DNA of 64,000 nt from Flavobacterium weaverense (GTDB taxonomy: Bacteria; Bacteroidota; Bacteroidia; Flavobacteriales; Flavobacteriaceae): contig NZ_REFH01000009.1 of the NCBI RefSeq assembly GCF_003688495.1, positions 1-64,000 of the forward strand, read 5' to 3'. Within the stretch, counting starts at the first letter, position 1. Every line of letters starts with the position of its first letter. Below the pieces are notes generated by a model that was given only the letters and a program-made list of their open reading frames with translations, was not told the origin of the DNA and made no database searches. The position numbers were made by a program, and so were the translations under genes. This document shows, one piece after another, positions 52,998 to 59,926 of the stretch.

Positions 52998-53831
52998 TTA
53001 TTGTTTTTGCTTTTTCATTTCTTTTTCAATCATTTCGTAGAATTGATCAATTTTTGGCAATACAACAATACGAGTTCTTCTGTTACGTGCTCTGTTTTCA
53101 GCAGAATCATTTGCAACTAAAGGAATGTATGAACTTCTTCCTGCAGCAATCAATTGCTCTGGTTTAACTCCTAATTGGTTTGTTAAAACACGGATAATTG
53201 AAGTAGAACGTTTAACACTTAAATCCCAGTTGTCTAACAATACACCTGAACCGTTAAGTGGAACATTATCAGTATGACCTTCAACCATACACTCAAAGTC
53301 TGGTTTGTCATTAACTACTTTTGCAACTTTAGCTAAAACACCTTTAGCTTTATCAGTAACATCATAGCTTCCTGTTTTAAACAATAATTTGTCTGCAATA
53401 GAGATAAAAACAACTCCTTTTTCAACATTTATTTCGATATCTGGATCAGATATTCCTACTGAACTTTTTAAACTTGTTACTAAAGCAAGCGTCACACTAT
53501 CTTTCTTAGTTAATGCATCTTGCATTCTACTAATTTTTAAATCTTTTTCTTTAATAGATTCTAAAGCTTTTTCAATACTTTGAGCACCTTTAGTAGTCAA
53601 AATTGTCATATCTTTAGATGTAGTGATTAGTGTTTGATTGTGTTCTTTCAAACCATCAACTCTAGCCATAAGACCCGCTTTTTCCTCTAAACAAGAATTT
53701 AATTTTACCGTAGCAGTATTTAGTAAATCTTGAGTTTCTTTATTTCTAGCTTCTAAGTCTGTATATTTCTTTTTGGAAACACAAGAAGTTAAAAGAGCCA
53801 TTACCGATAAGGCGATTACGATTTTTTTCAT
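52998..53831 (-). CDS. OmpA-family lipoprotein with coiled coil
   Basis: A 277-aa peptidoglycan-binding lipoprotein. Lipobox LTSC at residues 14-17, a predicted coiled coil at about 20-115 (LEARNKETQDLLNTATVKLNSCLEEKAGL and following heptads) and a C-terminal OmpA/MotB domain (about 135-265) with VEGHTDNVPL, NWDLSVKRSTSIIRVL and RARNRRTRIVVLP. It should tether outer membrane to cell wall. It has its own -7 box, TAACTTTG on the minus strand (53874-53867), about 36 bp before the ATG, so it is not dependent on the upstream GT2 gene. Good terminator. Confidence 0.93.
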   Translation of the reverse strand: MKKIVIALSVMALLTSCVSKKKYTDLEARNKETQDLLNTATVKLNSCLEEKAGLMARVDGLKEHNQTLITTSKDMTILTTKGAQSIEKALESIKEKDLKISRMQDALTKKDSVTLALVTSLKSSVGISDPDIEINVEKGVVFISIADKLLFKTGSYDVTDKAKGVLAKVAKVVNDKPDFECMVEGHTDNVPLNGSGVLLDNWDLSVKRSTSIIRVLTNQLGVKPEQLIAAGRSSYIPLVANDSAENRARNRRTRIVVLPKIDQFYEMIEKEMKKQKQ

Positions 53832-53866
53832 AAATTGTTTAAATTTTTTGATTATAGTGTTAAAAG

Positions 53867-53874
53867 CAAAGTTA
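53867..53874 (-). promoter_or_regulatory. -7 element of the ompA-type gene
   Basis: TAACTTTG followed by C on the minus strand, in the 55-bp gap after the GT2 stop. A -33 box was not found at the ideal distance. Confidence 0.45.
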
Positions 53875-53886
53875 CTTTTTTTAATT

Positions 53887-54888
53887 CTATTTAATTCTAA
53901 ATAAATCGTTAAATACGATAACTTTCCTGATGTAATAGGAGTAAACGATACTTTTTACGTTATAGTATTGCTGTTGTTGAAATTCAGTTCTTTTTCCATA
54001 ATAAACCTTAAAAAAGCCATAAAAAGACCAATGGGCTTTTAATATTGCCCATAAGTGAGTTGGCTTTCCTTTCACTAAAAATTGTATTCCAGCAACTGCA
54101 TCTAAGAGCATTCGAACCAAAAGAATTTTATACAGTTTTGACTTTGGAAGATTTTTAGTCAACATCAATAATGAATTCCTAAAATTCAAAAATGTTTTCA
54201 TTGGGTGACCTTGTTGTAAAGTCGCCCCGCCAACGTGATAAACAACCGATTGCGAATTATATTTTATTATAAATCTTTTATTACGAGCTCTCCAGCATAA
54301 ATCAATCTCTTCTTGATGAGCAAAGAATTCGCCGTCAAAACCGTTTAAATCATGATAAACTTGACTTCTAATGAAGAAGCAAGCTCCAGAGGCCCAAAAT
54401 ATTTCACAGTTATCATTGTGCTGTCCGTTGTCTTTTTCTAAAGTTTCAAAAATCCTTCCGCGGCAGTAAGGATATCCATACTGATCTATATATCCGCCAG
54501 CAGCTCCCGCATATTCAAAATACTGCTTTTGTTTAAAATCTAAAATTTTAGGTTGAATAATAGCAGTTTTAGGTTCTTTTTCAAATGTCGAAAGTATAGG
54601 TTGTAACCAATTTTTAGTTACCTCTATATCAGAATTTACTAAAGCATATATATCCGCTTTAATATATTTAAGCGATTCATTGTATCCACTTGCAAAACCA
54701 AGATTACTATCGTTTTTAATAATTTTAACCGATGGATAAAAAACTTCTAAAAAAGAAACAGAATCATCAGTTGATGCATTATCAACAACGTAAACTGTAG
54801 CTTCAGTAGAATATTCAACGATGGATGGAAGAAATTTTTCCAACAATAACATTCCATTCCAGTTTAATATAACAACAGCTATTTCCAT
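53887..54888 (-). CDS. GT2 family glycosyltransferase
   Basis: A 333-aa inverting glycosyltransferase of the rhamnosyl/glycosyl-transferase type. The N-terminal AVVILNWNGMLLLEKFLPSI, VYVVDNASTDDS and NLGFASGYNESLK blocks bind the sugar nucleotide; NSDIEV is the DxD-like metal site; HQEEIDLCWRARNKRF carries the catalytic-base region. The C-terminal ~90 residues contain a hydrophobic/amphipathic stretch. It probably adds a sugar to an envelope glycan. Its start is 12 bp after the HsdR-N gene stop, so the two are co-transcribed, an odd partnership. Confidence 0.92.
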   Translation of the reverse strand: MEIAVVILNWNGMLLLEKFLPSIVEYSTEATVYVVDNASTDDSVSFLEVFYPSVKIIKNDSNLGFASGYNESLKYIKADIYALVNSDIEVTKNWLQPILSTFEKEPKTAIIQPKILDFKQKQYFEYAGAAGGYIDQYGYPYCRGRIFETLEKDNGQHNDNCEIFWASGACFFIRSQVYHDLNGFDGEFFAHQEEIDLCWRARNKRFIIKYNSQSVVYHVGGATLQQGHPMKTFLNFRNSLLMLTKNLPKSKLYKILLVRMLLDAVAGIQFLVKGKPTHLWAILKAHWSFYGFFKVYYGKRTEFQQQQYYNVKSIVYSYYIRKVIVFNDLFRIK

Positions 54889-54900
54889 TTTAAAATTTAA

Positions 54901-55350
54901 TTATTGGTTTTGATACATTGGTAATTCAGTAAGAAACTGGTATTTCTCATTTTCAAAATCCATTTGGCAAAAGTAATGATTCAAACCATTAGTTACCATC
55001 AAAAATTGGGCATTCATAGTCATATTATATCTAGCGATCTGATCAAAAGTAGCTTGAGCAATTGTAATTGCAGGCGCTTTACATTCGATTAATATAAAAA
55101 TTGAACCATCTGAGTTAAACACTACAACATCATATCTTTTTCGTAATCCATTGACTTTTAAAACTTTCTCTACATTAATTAAAGATTTTGGATATTTTTT
55201 TTCTTCCAATAAAAATTGAACAACGTGCTGTCTTACCCATTCTTCTGGAGTGAGAATGATAAATTTTTTCCTGATTTCATCAAAAATAGACACTTTATTT
55301 TCGCTATTTTTGAATCGAAATTTATATGTTGAAAAATTCAATTGCTGCAT
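54901..55350 (-). CDS. Orphan HsdR N-terminal-type PD-(D/E)XK nuclease
   Basis: A 149-aa stand-alone protein equal to the N-terminal nuclease domain of type I restriction HsdR. PEEWVRQHVVQFL (35-47), Asp74 in RYDVVVF and Glu89-x-Lys91 in ILIECKAP make up the PD-(D/E)XK core, so it should be able to bind metal and cut DNA. The helicase part of HsdR and any HsdM/HsdS are absent here. A -7 box TACTTTTG (minus, 55362-55355) ends 4 nt before the ATG, so the mRNA may be leaderless. It diverges from holA, a replication gene, and leads into a GT2 gene. Its role is unknown; a DNA-repair or processing function is inference. Confidence 0.85.
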   Translation of the reverse strand: MQQLNFSTYKFRFKNSENKVSIFDEIRKKFIILTPEEWVRQHVVQFLLEEKKYPKSLINVEKVLKVNGLRKRYDVVVFNSDGSIFILIECKAPAITIAQATFDQIARYNMTMNAQFLMVTNGLNHYFCQMDFENEKYQFLTELPMYQNQ

Positions 55351-55383
55351 AGAGCAAAAGTATAAAATAAGATTTAAAGATTG

Positions 55384-55406
55384 AAACGTAATAGATAGTT
55401 ACGTTT
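55384..55406. promoter_or_regulatory. Inverted repeat in the HsdR-N/holA divergent region
   Basis: AAACGTAA (55384-55391) and TTACGTTT (55399-55406), perfect 8-bp arms with a 7-nt spacer. It lies 36 bp before the holA ATG and overlaps a TACGTTTT that could be part of the holA promoter. A shared operator is possible. Confidence 0.35.
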
Positions 55407-55442
55407 TGTTGCTAAGAAACTCAGAATCTGAAGGATAAAAAA

Positions 55443-56447
55443 ATGGATGAAGTTTTAAAAATAGTTAATGATATTAAAAATGGTTATATAAAGCCCATCT
55501 ATTTTTTAATGGGTGAGGAAACCTATTATATAGATAAGCTATCTGATTATATTGAGCAAAAAGTATTAACGGAGGAAGAAAAAGGCTTTAACCAAACTGT
55601 TCTTTATGGCAGAGATGTTACAATCGAAGATATTATTTCTACTGCAAAACGATATCCAATGATGGCAGAACGCCAAGTTGTAATTGTAAAGGAAGCTCAG
55701 GATTTAGCTAGGACTATTGAAAAATTAGAAGCGTATGCTGAAAACCCAATGCCAACTACCGTTTTAGTAATTTGCTACAAATACAAAGCTTTTGACAAAC
55801 GTAAGAAAGTAACTAAATTAATAGCTAAAAACGGTGTCGTTTTCGAAAGCAAGAAATTGTATGAAAACCAAGTTGGAGACTGGATAAAGCGTGTTTTAGC
55901 TGGGAAGAAATACGCAATTGAACCAAAAGCTACTGCAATGCTTGTCGAATTCTTGGGAACGGATTTGAGTAAAATCAACAATGAACTTGAAAAGTTACAA
56001 ATAATACTTCCTGTTGGAACAACCATTAGTCCAAAAGACATTGAAGAAAATATAGGTTTTAGTAAAGATTTTAATGTATTTGAATTACGAAAAGCACTTG
56101 GTGAACGTAATCAATTAAAAGCATATACTATTGCTGAAAACTTTGCTCAGAATCCAAAGGATAATCCAATGGTAGTTACTACAAGTTTAGTTTTTGGTTT
56201 TTTTATCCAATTATTAAAATATCATGGCTTGAAAGATCGTAATCCTAAAAATGTTGCGGCCGTAATAGGAGTAAATCCATACTTTTTAAAAGAATATGAT
56301 TTGGCTTTGAAAAATTACCCAATGAAAAAAGTAAGCCAGATTGTGGGTGCTTTGAGAGATATAGACGTTAGAAGCAAAGGTGTTGGTTCAAATGCAATAT
56401 CACAATCAGATTTATTAAAGGAAATGCTTTATAAAATATTTAATTAA
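55443..56447 (+). CDS. holA: DNA polymerase III subunit delta
   Basis: Clamp-loader delta subunit that opens the beta sliding clamp. The 334-aa protein has the AAA+-like fold without Walker residues: PIYFLMGEETYYIDKL at the N-terminus, MMAERQVVIVKEAQDL, TTVLVICYKYKAFDKRKK and the C-terminal helical collar (NPYFLKEYDLALKNYPMKKV). This is the HolA layout, distinct from HolB (no zinc cysteines). It is divergent from the orphan nuclease. A small membrane protein gene follows after 76 bp. Confidence 0.94.
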   Translation: MDEVLKIVNDIKNGYIKPIYFLMGEETYYIDKLSDYIEQKVLTEEEKGFNQTVLYGRDVTIEDIISTAKRYPMMAERQVVIVKEAQDLARTIEKLEAYAENPMPTTVLVICYKYKAFDKRKKVTKLIAKNGVVFESKKLYENQVGDWIKRVLAGKKYAIEPKATAMLVEFLGTDLSKINNELEKLQIILPVGTTISPKDIEENIGFSKDFNVFELRKALGERNQLKAYTIAENFAQNPKDNPMVVTTSLVFGFFIQLLKYHGLKDRNPKNVAAVIGVNPYFLKEYDLALKNYPMKKVSQIVGALRDIDVRSKGVGSNAISQSDLLKEMLYKIFN

Positions 56448-56523
56448 AGCATAAAAAATACCGATATTTGCAAATCCGTTTCGAAACTTCGAAATAAGAA
56501 ATAAAAATTAAAACATCACAACT

Positions 56524-56706
56524 ATGGGAATGAATAAAAATACCATTTTAGGTTGGGCGACCTTAATCATGATTCTTATGGGGTTACTACTTATAGGACT
56601 AGGAGCTTTTAGATATAGCGATGTTTCAGGATGGGGATTTGCAGCAGTAGGTCTTGGCTTTTTAGCTAATGCATGGGTATTTAGTTCACTTAAAGGCAGA
56701 CTTTAG
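56524..56706 (+). CDS. Small CAL67264-type membrane protein
   Basis: A 60-aa protein with two hydrophobic helices (about 9-27, ATLIMILMGLLLIGLGAF, and about 32-54, GWGFAAVGLGFLANAWVFSSL) and a basic end. I recognise it as the CAL67264 family of short Bacteroidetes membrane proteins; no function is known. Upstream are a -7-like GATATTTG (56463-56470) and two short palindromes (ATTTGCAAAT at 56466-56475 and GTTTCGAAAC at 56478-56487). It lies between holA and ettA with 70-80 bp gaps. Confidence 0.82.
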   Translation: MGMNKNTILGWATLIMILMGLLLIGLGAFRYSDVSGWGFAAVGLGFLANAWVFSSLKGRL

Positions 56707-56779
56707 TGGTAATCATTGTTCCTATTGAATATATAGAGTAACTTTAAAAAATAAACAATAAACACTTTAAACAAGAATT

Positions 56780-58474
56780 ATGGCAGACGATAAAAAAGTT
56801 ATCTTCTCAATGTCAAAATTGAGTAAAACCTATCAAGGAGCAGATAAACCTGTACTTAAAAATATCTACTTGAGTTTCTTTTACGGAGCTAAAATTGGTA
56901 TTTTAGGTTTAAATGGTTCCGGAAAATCTTCTTTATTAAAAATTATTGCAGGTGTAGATAAAAACTATCAAGGAGATGTTGTTTTTGCACCAGGTTATAC
57001 TGTGGGTTACTTAGAACAAGAGCCAATTCTTGATGATACTAAAACAGTAATTGAAATTGTTAAAGAAGGAGTTGCTGAAACGATGGCCGTTCTTGATGAA
57101 TTTAACAAAATCAATGATAGTTTTGGTTTACCAGAAGTATATGAGAATGCAGATAAAATGGAGCAATTGATGGATCGTCAAGCGCTTTTACAAGATAAAA
57201 TTGATGCATTAGGTGCTTGGGAAATTGACACAAAATTAGAAATTGCCATGGATGCATTGCGTACTCCAGAAGGTGATACTCCAATTAAAAATTTATCTGG
57301 TGGAGAGCGCCGTCGTGTTGCTTTATGTCGTTTGTTATTGCAACAACCTGATGTATTGCTTCTAGATGAGCCTACGAATCACTTGGATGCAGAAAGTGTT
57401 CTTTGGTTAGAACAACATTTAGCACAGTATGCTGGAACAGTGATTGCTGTTACGCACGATAGATACTTTCTAGATAATGTTGCAGGATGGATTTTAGAAT
57501 TGGACAGAGGTGAAGGTATTCCTTGGAAAGGAAATTATAGTTCATGGTTGGACCAAAAGTCTAGTAGAATGGCATTAGAAGAAAAAACAGCTTCTAAACG
57601 TAGAAAAAACTTAGAACGTGAGTTGGACTGGGTTCGACAAGGAGCTAAAGGTCGTCAAACAAAACAAAAAGCACGTTTACAGAACTATGATAAATTATTG
57701 AATGAAGACCAAAAGCAATTGGACGAAAATTTAGAAATTTATATTCCAAATGGTCCGCGTTTAGGAACAAATGTAATTGAAGCTAAAAATGTTGCTAAAG
57801 GTTTTGGTGATAAATTATTATATGATAATTTAAATTTCACTTTGCCACAAGCGGGAATTGTTGGGATTATTGGACCAAACGGTGCTGGTAAATCAACTAT
57901 TTTCAAAATGATAATGGGTGAAGAAAAACCAGATTCTGGTGAATTTATGATTGGTGATACTGTTAAAATCGCTTATGTGGATCAAGCACACTCTAATATT
58001 AATCCTGACAAATCTATTTGGGAAAACTTTTCTGATGGTCAAGAATTAATTATGATGGGTGGAAAACAAGTGAATTCAAGAGCTTATTTATCTCGTTTTA
58101 ACTTTGGAGGAGGAGAGCAAAATAAAAAGGTTTCTGCTCTTTCTGGTGGAGAACGCAACCGTTTACACCTTGCGATGACATTAAAAGAAGAAGGAAACGT
58201 TTTATTACTGGATGAGCCTACAAATGATTTAGATATTAATACACTTCGTGCACTAGAAGAAGGTTTAGAAAGTTTTGCTGGTTGTGCAGTAGTAATATCG
58301 CACGATAGATGGTTCCTAGATAGAATATGTACTCATATTTTAGCTTTTGAGGGAAACTCTGAAGTATATTGTTTTGAAGGTGGATTCTCTGAATATGAAG
58401 AGAACAAAAAAAAACGTCTAGGTGGTGATTTAACTCCGAAAAGATTGAAATACAGAAAGTTAATTAGAAGCTAA
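56780..58474 (+). CDS. ettA: ABC-F translation factor EttA
   Basis: Soluble twin-ABC ATPase that binds the ribosomal E site and gates the first elongation step according to the ATP/ADP ratio. First Walker A GLNGSGKS at 43-50, signature NLSGGERRR near 172, Walker B LLLDEPTNHLD; second Walker A GPNGAGKS near 365 and second signature ALSGGERNR with LLLDEPTNDLD. Between them is the linker with the arm residues (SKRRKNLERELDWVRQGAKGRQTKQKARL). 564 aa is the usual EttA length. A terminator follows at once. Confidence 0.94.
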   Translation: MADDKKVIFSMSKLSKTYQGADKPVLKNIYLSFFYGAKIGILGLNGSGKSSLLKIIAGVDKNYQGDVVFAPGYTVGYLEQEPILDDTKTVIEIVKEGVAETMAVLDEFNKINDSFGLPEVYENADKMEQLMDRQALLQDKIDALGAWEIDTKLEIAMDALRTPEGDTPIKNLSGGERRRVALCRLLLQQPDVLLLDEPTNHLDAESVLWLEQHLAQYAGTVIAVTHDRYFLDNVAGWILELDRGEGIPWKGNYSSWLDQKSSRMALEEKTASKRRKNLERELDWVRQGAKGRQTKQKARLQNYDKLLNEDQKQLDENLEIYIPNGPRLGTNVIEAKNVAKGFGDKLLYDNLNFTLPQAGIVGIIGPNGAGKSTIFKMIMGEEKPDSGEFMIGDTVKIAYVDQAHSNINPDKSIWENFSDGQELIMMGGKQVNSRAYLSRFNFGGGEQNKKVSALSGGERNRLHLAMTLKEEGNVLLLDEPTNDLDINTLRALEEGLESFAGCAVVISHDRWFLDRICTHILAFEGNSEVYCFEGGFSEYEENKKKRLGGDLTPKRLKYRKLIRS

Positions 58475-58492
58475 ATCGCTTTCAAATTTTCT

Positions 58493-58538
58493 AACAGCAA
58501 GAGGATGTCCGAAAGGCCATCCTCTTTTTTTTGCTGTT
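58493..58538 (+). terminator. Terminator of ettA with nested outer arms
   Basis: Inner stem GAGGATG-T-CC / GG-C-CATCCTC around a GAAA tetraloop (58501-58524), then a T-run. Outside it, AACAGCAA (58493-58500) and TTGCTGTT (58531-58538) are perfect inverted copies, so the T-run lies between inner and outer stems. Confidence 0.88.
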
Positions 58539-58540
58539 AT

Positions 58541-58666
58541 TTATTTCTTTTTATCTGAATTCATCATAATAAAAACGGCGGCAACTAGTCCTACTATTAC
58601 CAAACCAAATACGACAACCATTATAAATGTCCCGTTATCCATTGTAAAAAGTGTTGTGTCTTTCAT
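58541..58666 (-). CDS. Small single-TM membrane protein (41 aa)
   Basis: A 42-codon frame encoding MKDTTLFTMDN, one hydrophobic helix (about 12-34, rich in Val, Ile, Phe and Gly) and a charged NSDKKK tail, so the C-terminus is predicted inside. It is convergent with ettA and just touches its terminator. Support for being real: its own -7 box (TATATTTG, minus, 58698-58691) about 25 bp before the ATG, and a palindrome near -41. I do not recognise the family; size and topology resemble small subunits of terminal oxidases, but that is only analogy. Confidence 0.7.
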   Translation of the reverse strand: MKDTTLFTMDNGTFIMVVVFGLVIVGLVAAVFIMMNSDKKK

Positions 58667-58690
58667 GTTTTATTAAATTTTAAGATTCGT

Positions 58691-58734
58691 CAAATATATA
58701 CTTCTTGCAATATAAAAGGTATGATATTTATCAT
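58691..58734 (-). promoter_or_regulatory. Promoter with FNR/CRP-like palindrome before the 41-aa gene
   Basis: Minus-strand -7 TATATTTG (58698-58691) and the perfect palindrome ATGATA-TT-TATCAT (58721-58734). Its core TGAT-N4-ATCA equals the FNR core. If transcription starts near 58687, the palindrome is centred at about -41, the class II activator position. Confidence 0.4.
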
Positions 58735-58742
58735 AATTATTT

Positions 58743-59159
58743 TTATTCCAAAAATTTCGCCTTTAAATGAGTTGAAGGGAGCATGCAGGCATCTTTTTTT
58801 CCATACCACTTATAACGATTTTTAGCGATGTAATCATATATAAAATTCGTAAAGGAAGAAGGCAAGATTGAAAAAATTTGAGATAACGAGAAAATTCCTC
58901 CGAGATCTTTTGCAATTTCAAAAACAGCTTGTGATTTATGGTAGTAAGCAAAACCAGGCTGATATAAAATTATACTATCCAATTTCTCACTGCTTACTCC
59001 AAGGTATGTCGTAATTTCTTTCCCTAAATCTGATTGTAGTGATGCAAATCTAAAAATATCTTTTTTATCGTGTTTGATTATAAACTGAACCGCAGAATCA
59101 CAAAGATTACAAACGCCATCAAAGAGTATTATTTTTTTATCGTTAGGTAGTTTTTCCAT
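58743..59159 (-). CDS. DCC (DUF393) thiol-disulfide oxidoreductase-like protein
   Basis: A 138-aa protein of the DCC family, a thioredoxin-like fold. The signature DGVCNLCDSAVQF (about 14-26) carries the CxxC pair; FRFASLQSDLGKEI and SQAVFEIAKDLGG follow, then a YDYIAKNRYKWYGKK C-terminal block. Some members work as thiol oxidoreductases; the partner is unknown. It is preceded by the repeat/GIY-YIG island and followed by the small membrane gene on the same strand. Confidence 0.88.
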   Translation of the reverse strand: MEKLPNDKKIILFDGVCNLCDSAVQFIIKHDKKDIFRFASLQSDLGKEITTYLGVSSEKLDSIILYQPGFAYYHKSQAVFEIAKDLGGIFSLSQIFSILPSSFTNFIYDYIAKNRYKWYGKKDACMLPSTHLKAKFLE

Positions 59160-59165
59160 TTTATA

Positions 59166-59188
59166 GTGATTGCAAGAGATGAAGTAAT
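59166..59188. repeat. Decayed half-copy of the palindromic repeat
   Basis: Matches the left arm of the 95-bp repeat at 18 of 23 bases (GTGATTGC, GAAGTAAT conserved). It begins only a few bases upstream of the DCC start codon. Confidence 0.45.
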
Positions 59189-59212
59189 TTTAATAATTCA
59201 GCAAGTTTTATT

Positions 59213-59307
59213 GTCATTACGAGGAACGAAGTAATCCAATTAAGTTGATCACTTTCATTACTCAACTCGGTTAATTTTAGTGTGGTTGCGTCGTTCCTCG
59301 CAATGAC
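59213..59307. repeat. Palindromic repeat, copy 1 (95 bp)
   Basis: Ends are inverted copies: 59213-59236 and 59284-59307 match at 20 of 24 bases, with core CGAGGAACGA / TCGTTCCTCG and outer GTCATT / AATGAC. An inner stem AGTTGA/TCAACT is also present. It is identical to copy 2 at 92 of 95 positions. Short repeats with this GTCATT-CGAGGAACGA theme are known from many bacterial genomes; I cannot check the wider family here. Confidence 0.9.
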
Positions 59308-59362
59308 TAGTGTTATTAGATAATATTATGTCCAGCATACTTTTATCCTGATGCTAATGCCT

Positions 59363-59378
59363 CGTTCCTCGCAATGAC
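59363..59378. repeat. Right-arm fragment of the palindromic repeat
   Basis: CGTTCCTCGCAATGAC equals the last 16 bases of the 95-bp repeat exactly. It abuts the 3' end of the GIY-YIG pseudogene (stop at 59380). Confidence 0.75.
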
Positions 59379-59379
59379 T

Positions 59380-59685
59380 TTATTCAGTCATTATGGATTT
59401 AATATCCTCAAATAAATCTTTCCATGTGGGATTCAATGAGCGAATCAAATTATTTTTACTTTCTCTCGAACCAGCTTTAATCTGTTTTTCTCTTGTAATT
59501 GCATCACCAATCCATTGAAATTGTTCATACTAAACTAATATATTAAGATTATAACGCGCCGAAAATGAATTGGAATATCTTTTTTCTTTGTGCTCCAAAA
59601 TTCGTTGCGGAAGATTGGAAGTTACTCCAGTATAAACTACAGTTTGGTATTTATTAGTGATTATATAAATAAATCCTGGTTTCAT
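59380..59685 (-). pseudogene. GIY-YIG nuclease gene with an in-frame amber codon
   Basis: The frame from ATG 59685 to TAA 59380 (102 codons) reads as a complete UPF0213/YhbQ-type GIY-YIG protein: GFIYIITNKYQ (GIY), VVYTGVTSNL (YIG), Arg28 in LPQRILEHK, Glu66 in ITREKQIK and the closing LNPTWKDL block. Codon 52 (59532-59530) is TAG, in LV-stop-YEQF, where relatives usually have Tyr; TAT to TAG is one base change. All key residues on both sides remain, so the inactivation is recent, or the codon is misread, or it is a sequencing error. It lies between two 95-bp palindromic repeats, downstream of mutS2 on the same strand. Confidence 0.88.
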
Positions 59686-59706
59686 AGTTTTTATTTTATT
59701 AATACT

Positions 59707-59801
59707 GTCATTACGAGGAACGAAGTAATCTTATTAAGTTGATCACTTTCATTACTCAACTCGGTTATTTTTAGTGTGGTTGCGTCGTTCCTCGCAATGA
59801 C
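59707..59801. repeat. Palindromic repeat, copy 2 (95 bp)
   Basis: Same orientation as copy 1 and identical to it except three bases (two adjacent bases near the left arm and one near the inner stem). It begins 22 bp upstream of the GIY-YIG start codon. Confidence 0.9.
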
Positions 59802-59861
59802 TTGCGTAACCAACTGTATTTAAATTTATTTAACTCTATTATTAAAAGTTTATTTAATTGT

Positions 59862-59885
59862 GATTGCGAAGTTTATCGTAATGAC
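59862..59885. repeat. Decayed right-arm copy next to mutS2
   Basis: Matches the right arm of the 95-bp repeat at 18 of 24 bases (TTGCG, TCG and AATGAC kept). It lies 42 bp from the mutS2 stop. Confidence 0.45.
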
Positions 59886-59926
59886 TGAATAAAAAGTAAA
59901 AAAGCCAATTCTGTCAAGAGCTTATA

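Noticed and set aside
54901..55350. Type I restriction-modification system
   Set aside because: Only the HsdR N-terminal domain is present; no helicase, methylase or specificity gene lies in the neighbourhood.
58763..58951. 62-codon frame overlapping the DCC gene in another frame
   Set aside because: The DCC frame carries the CxxC signature and a normal length; the overlap has no motif.
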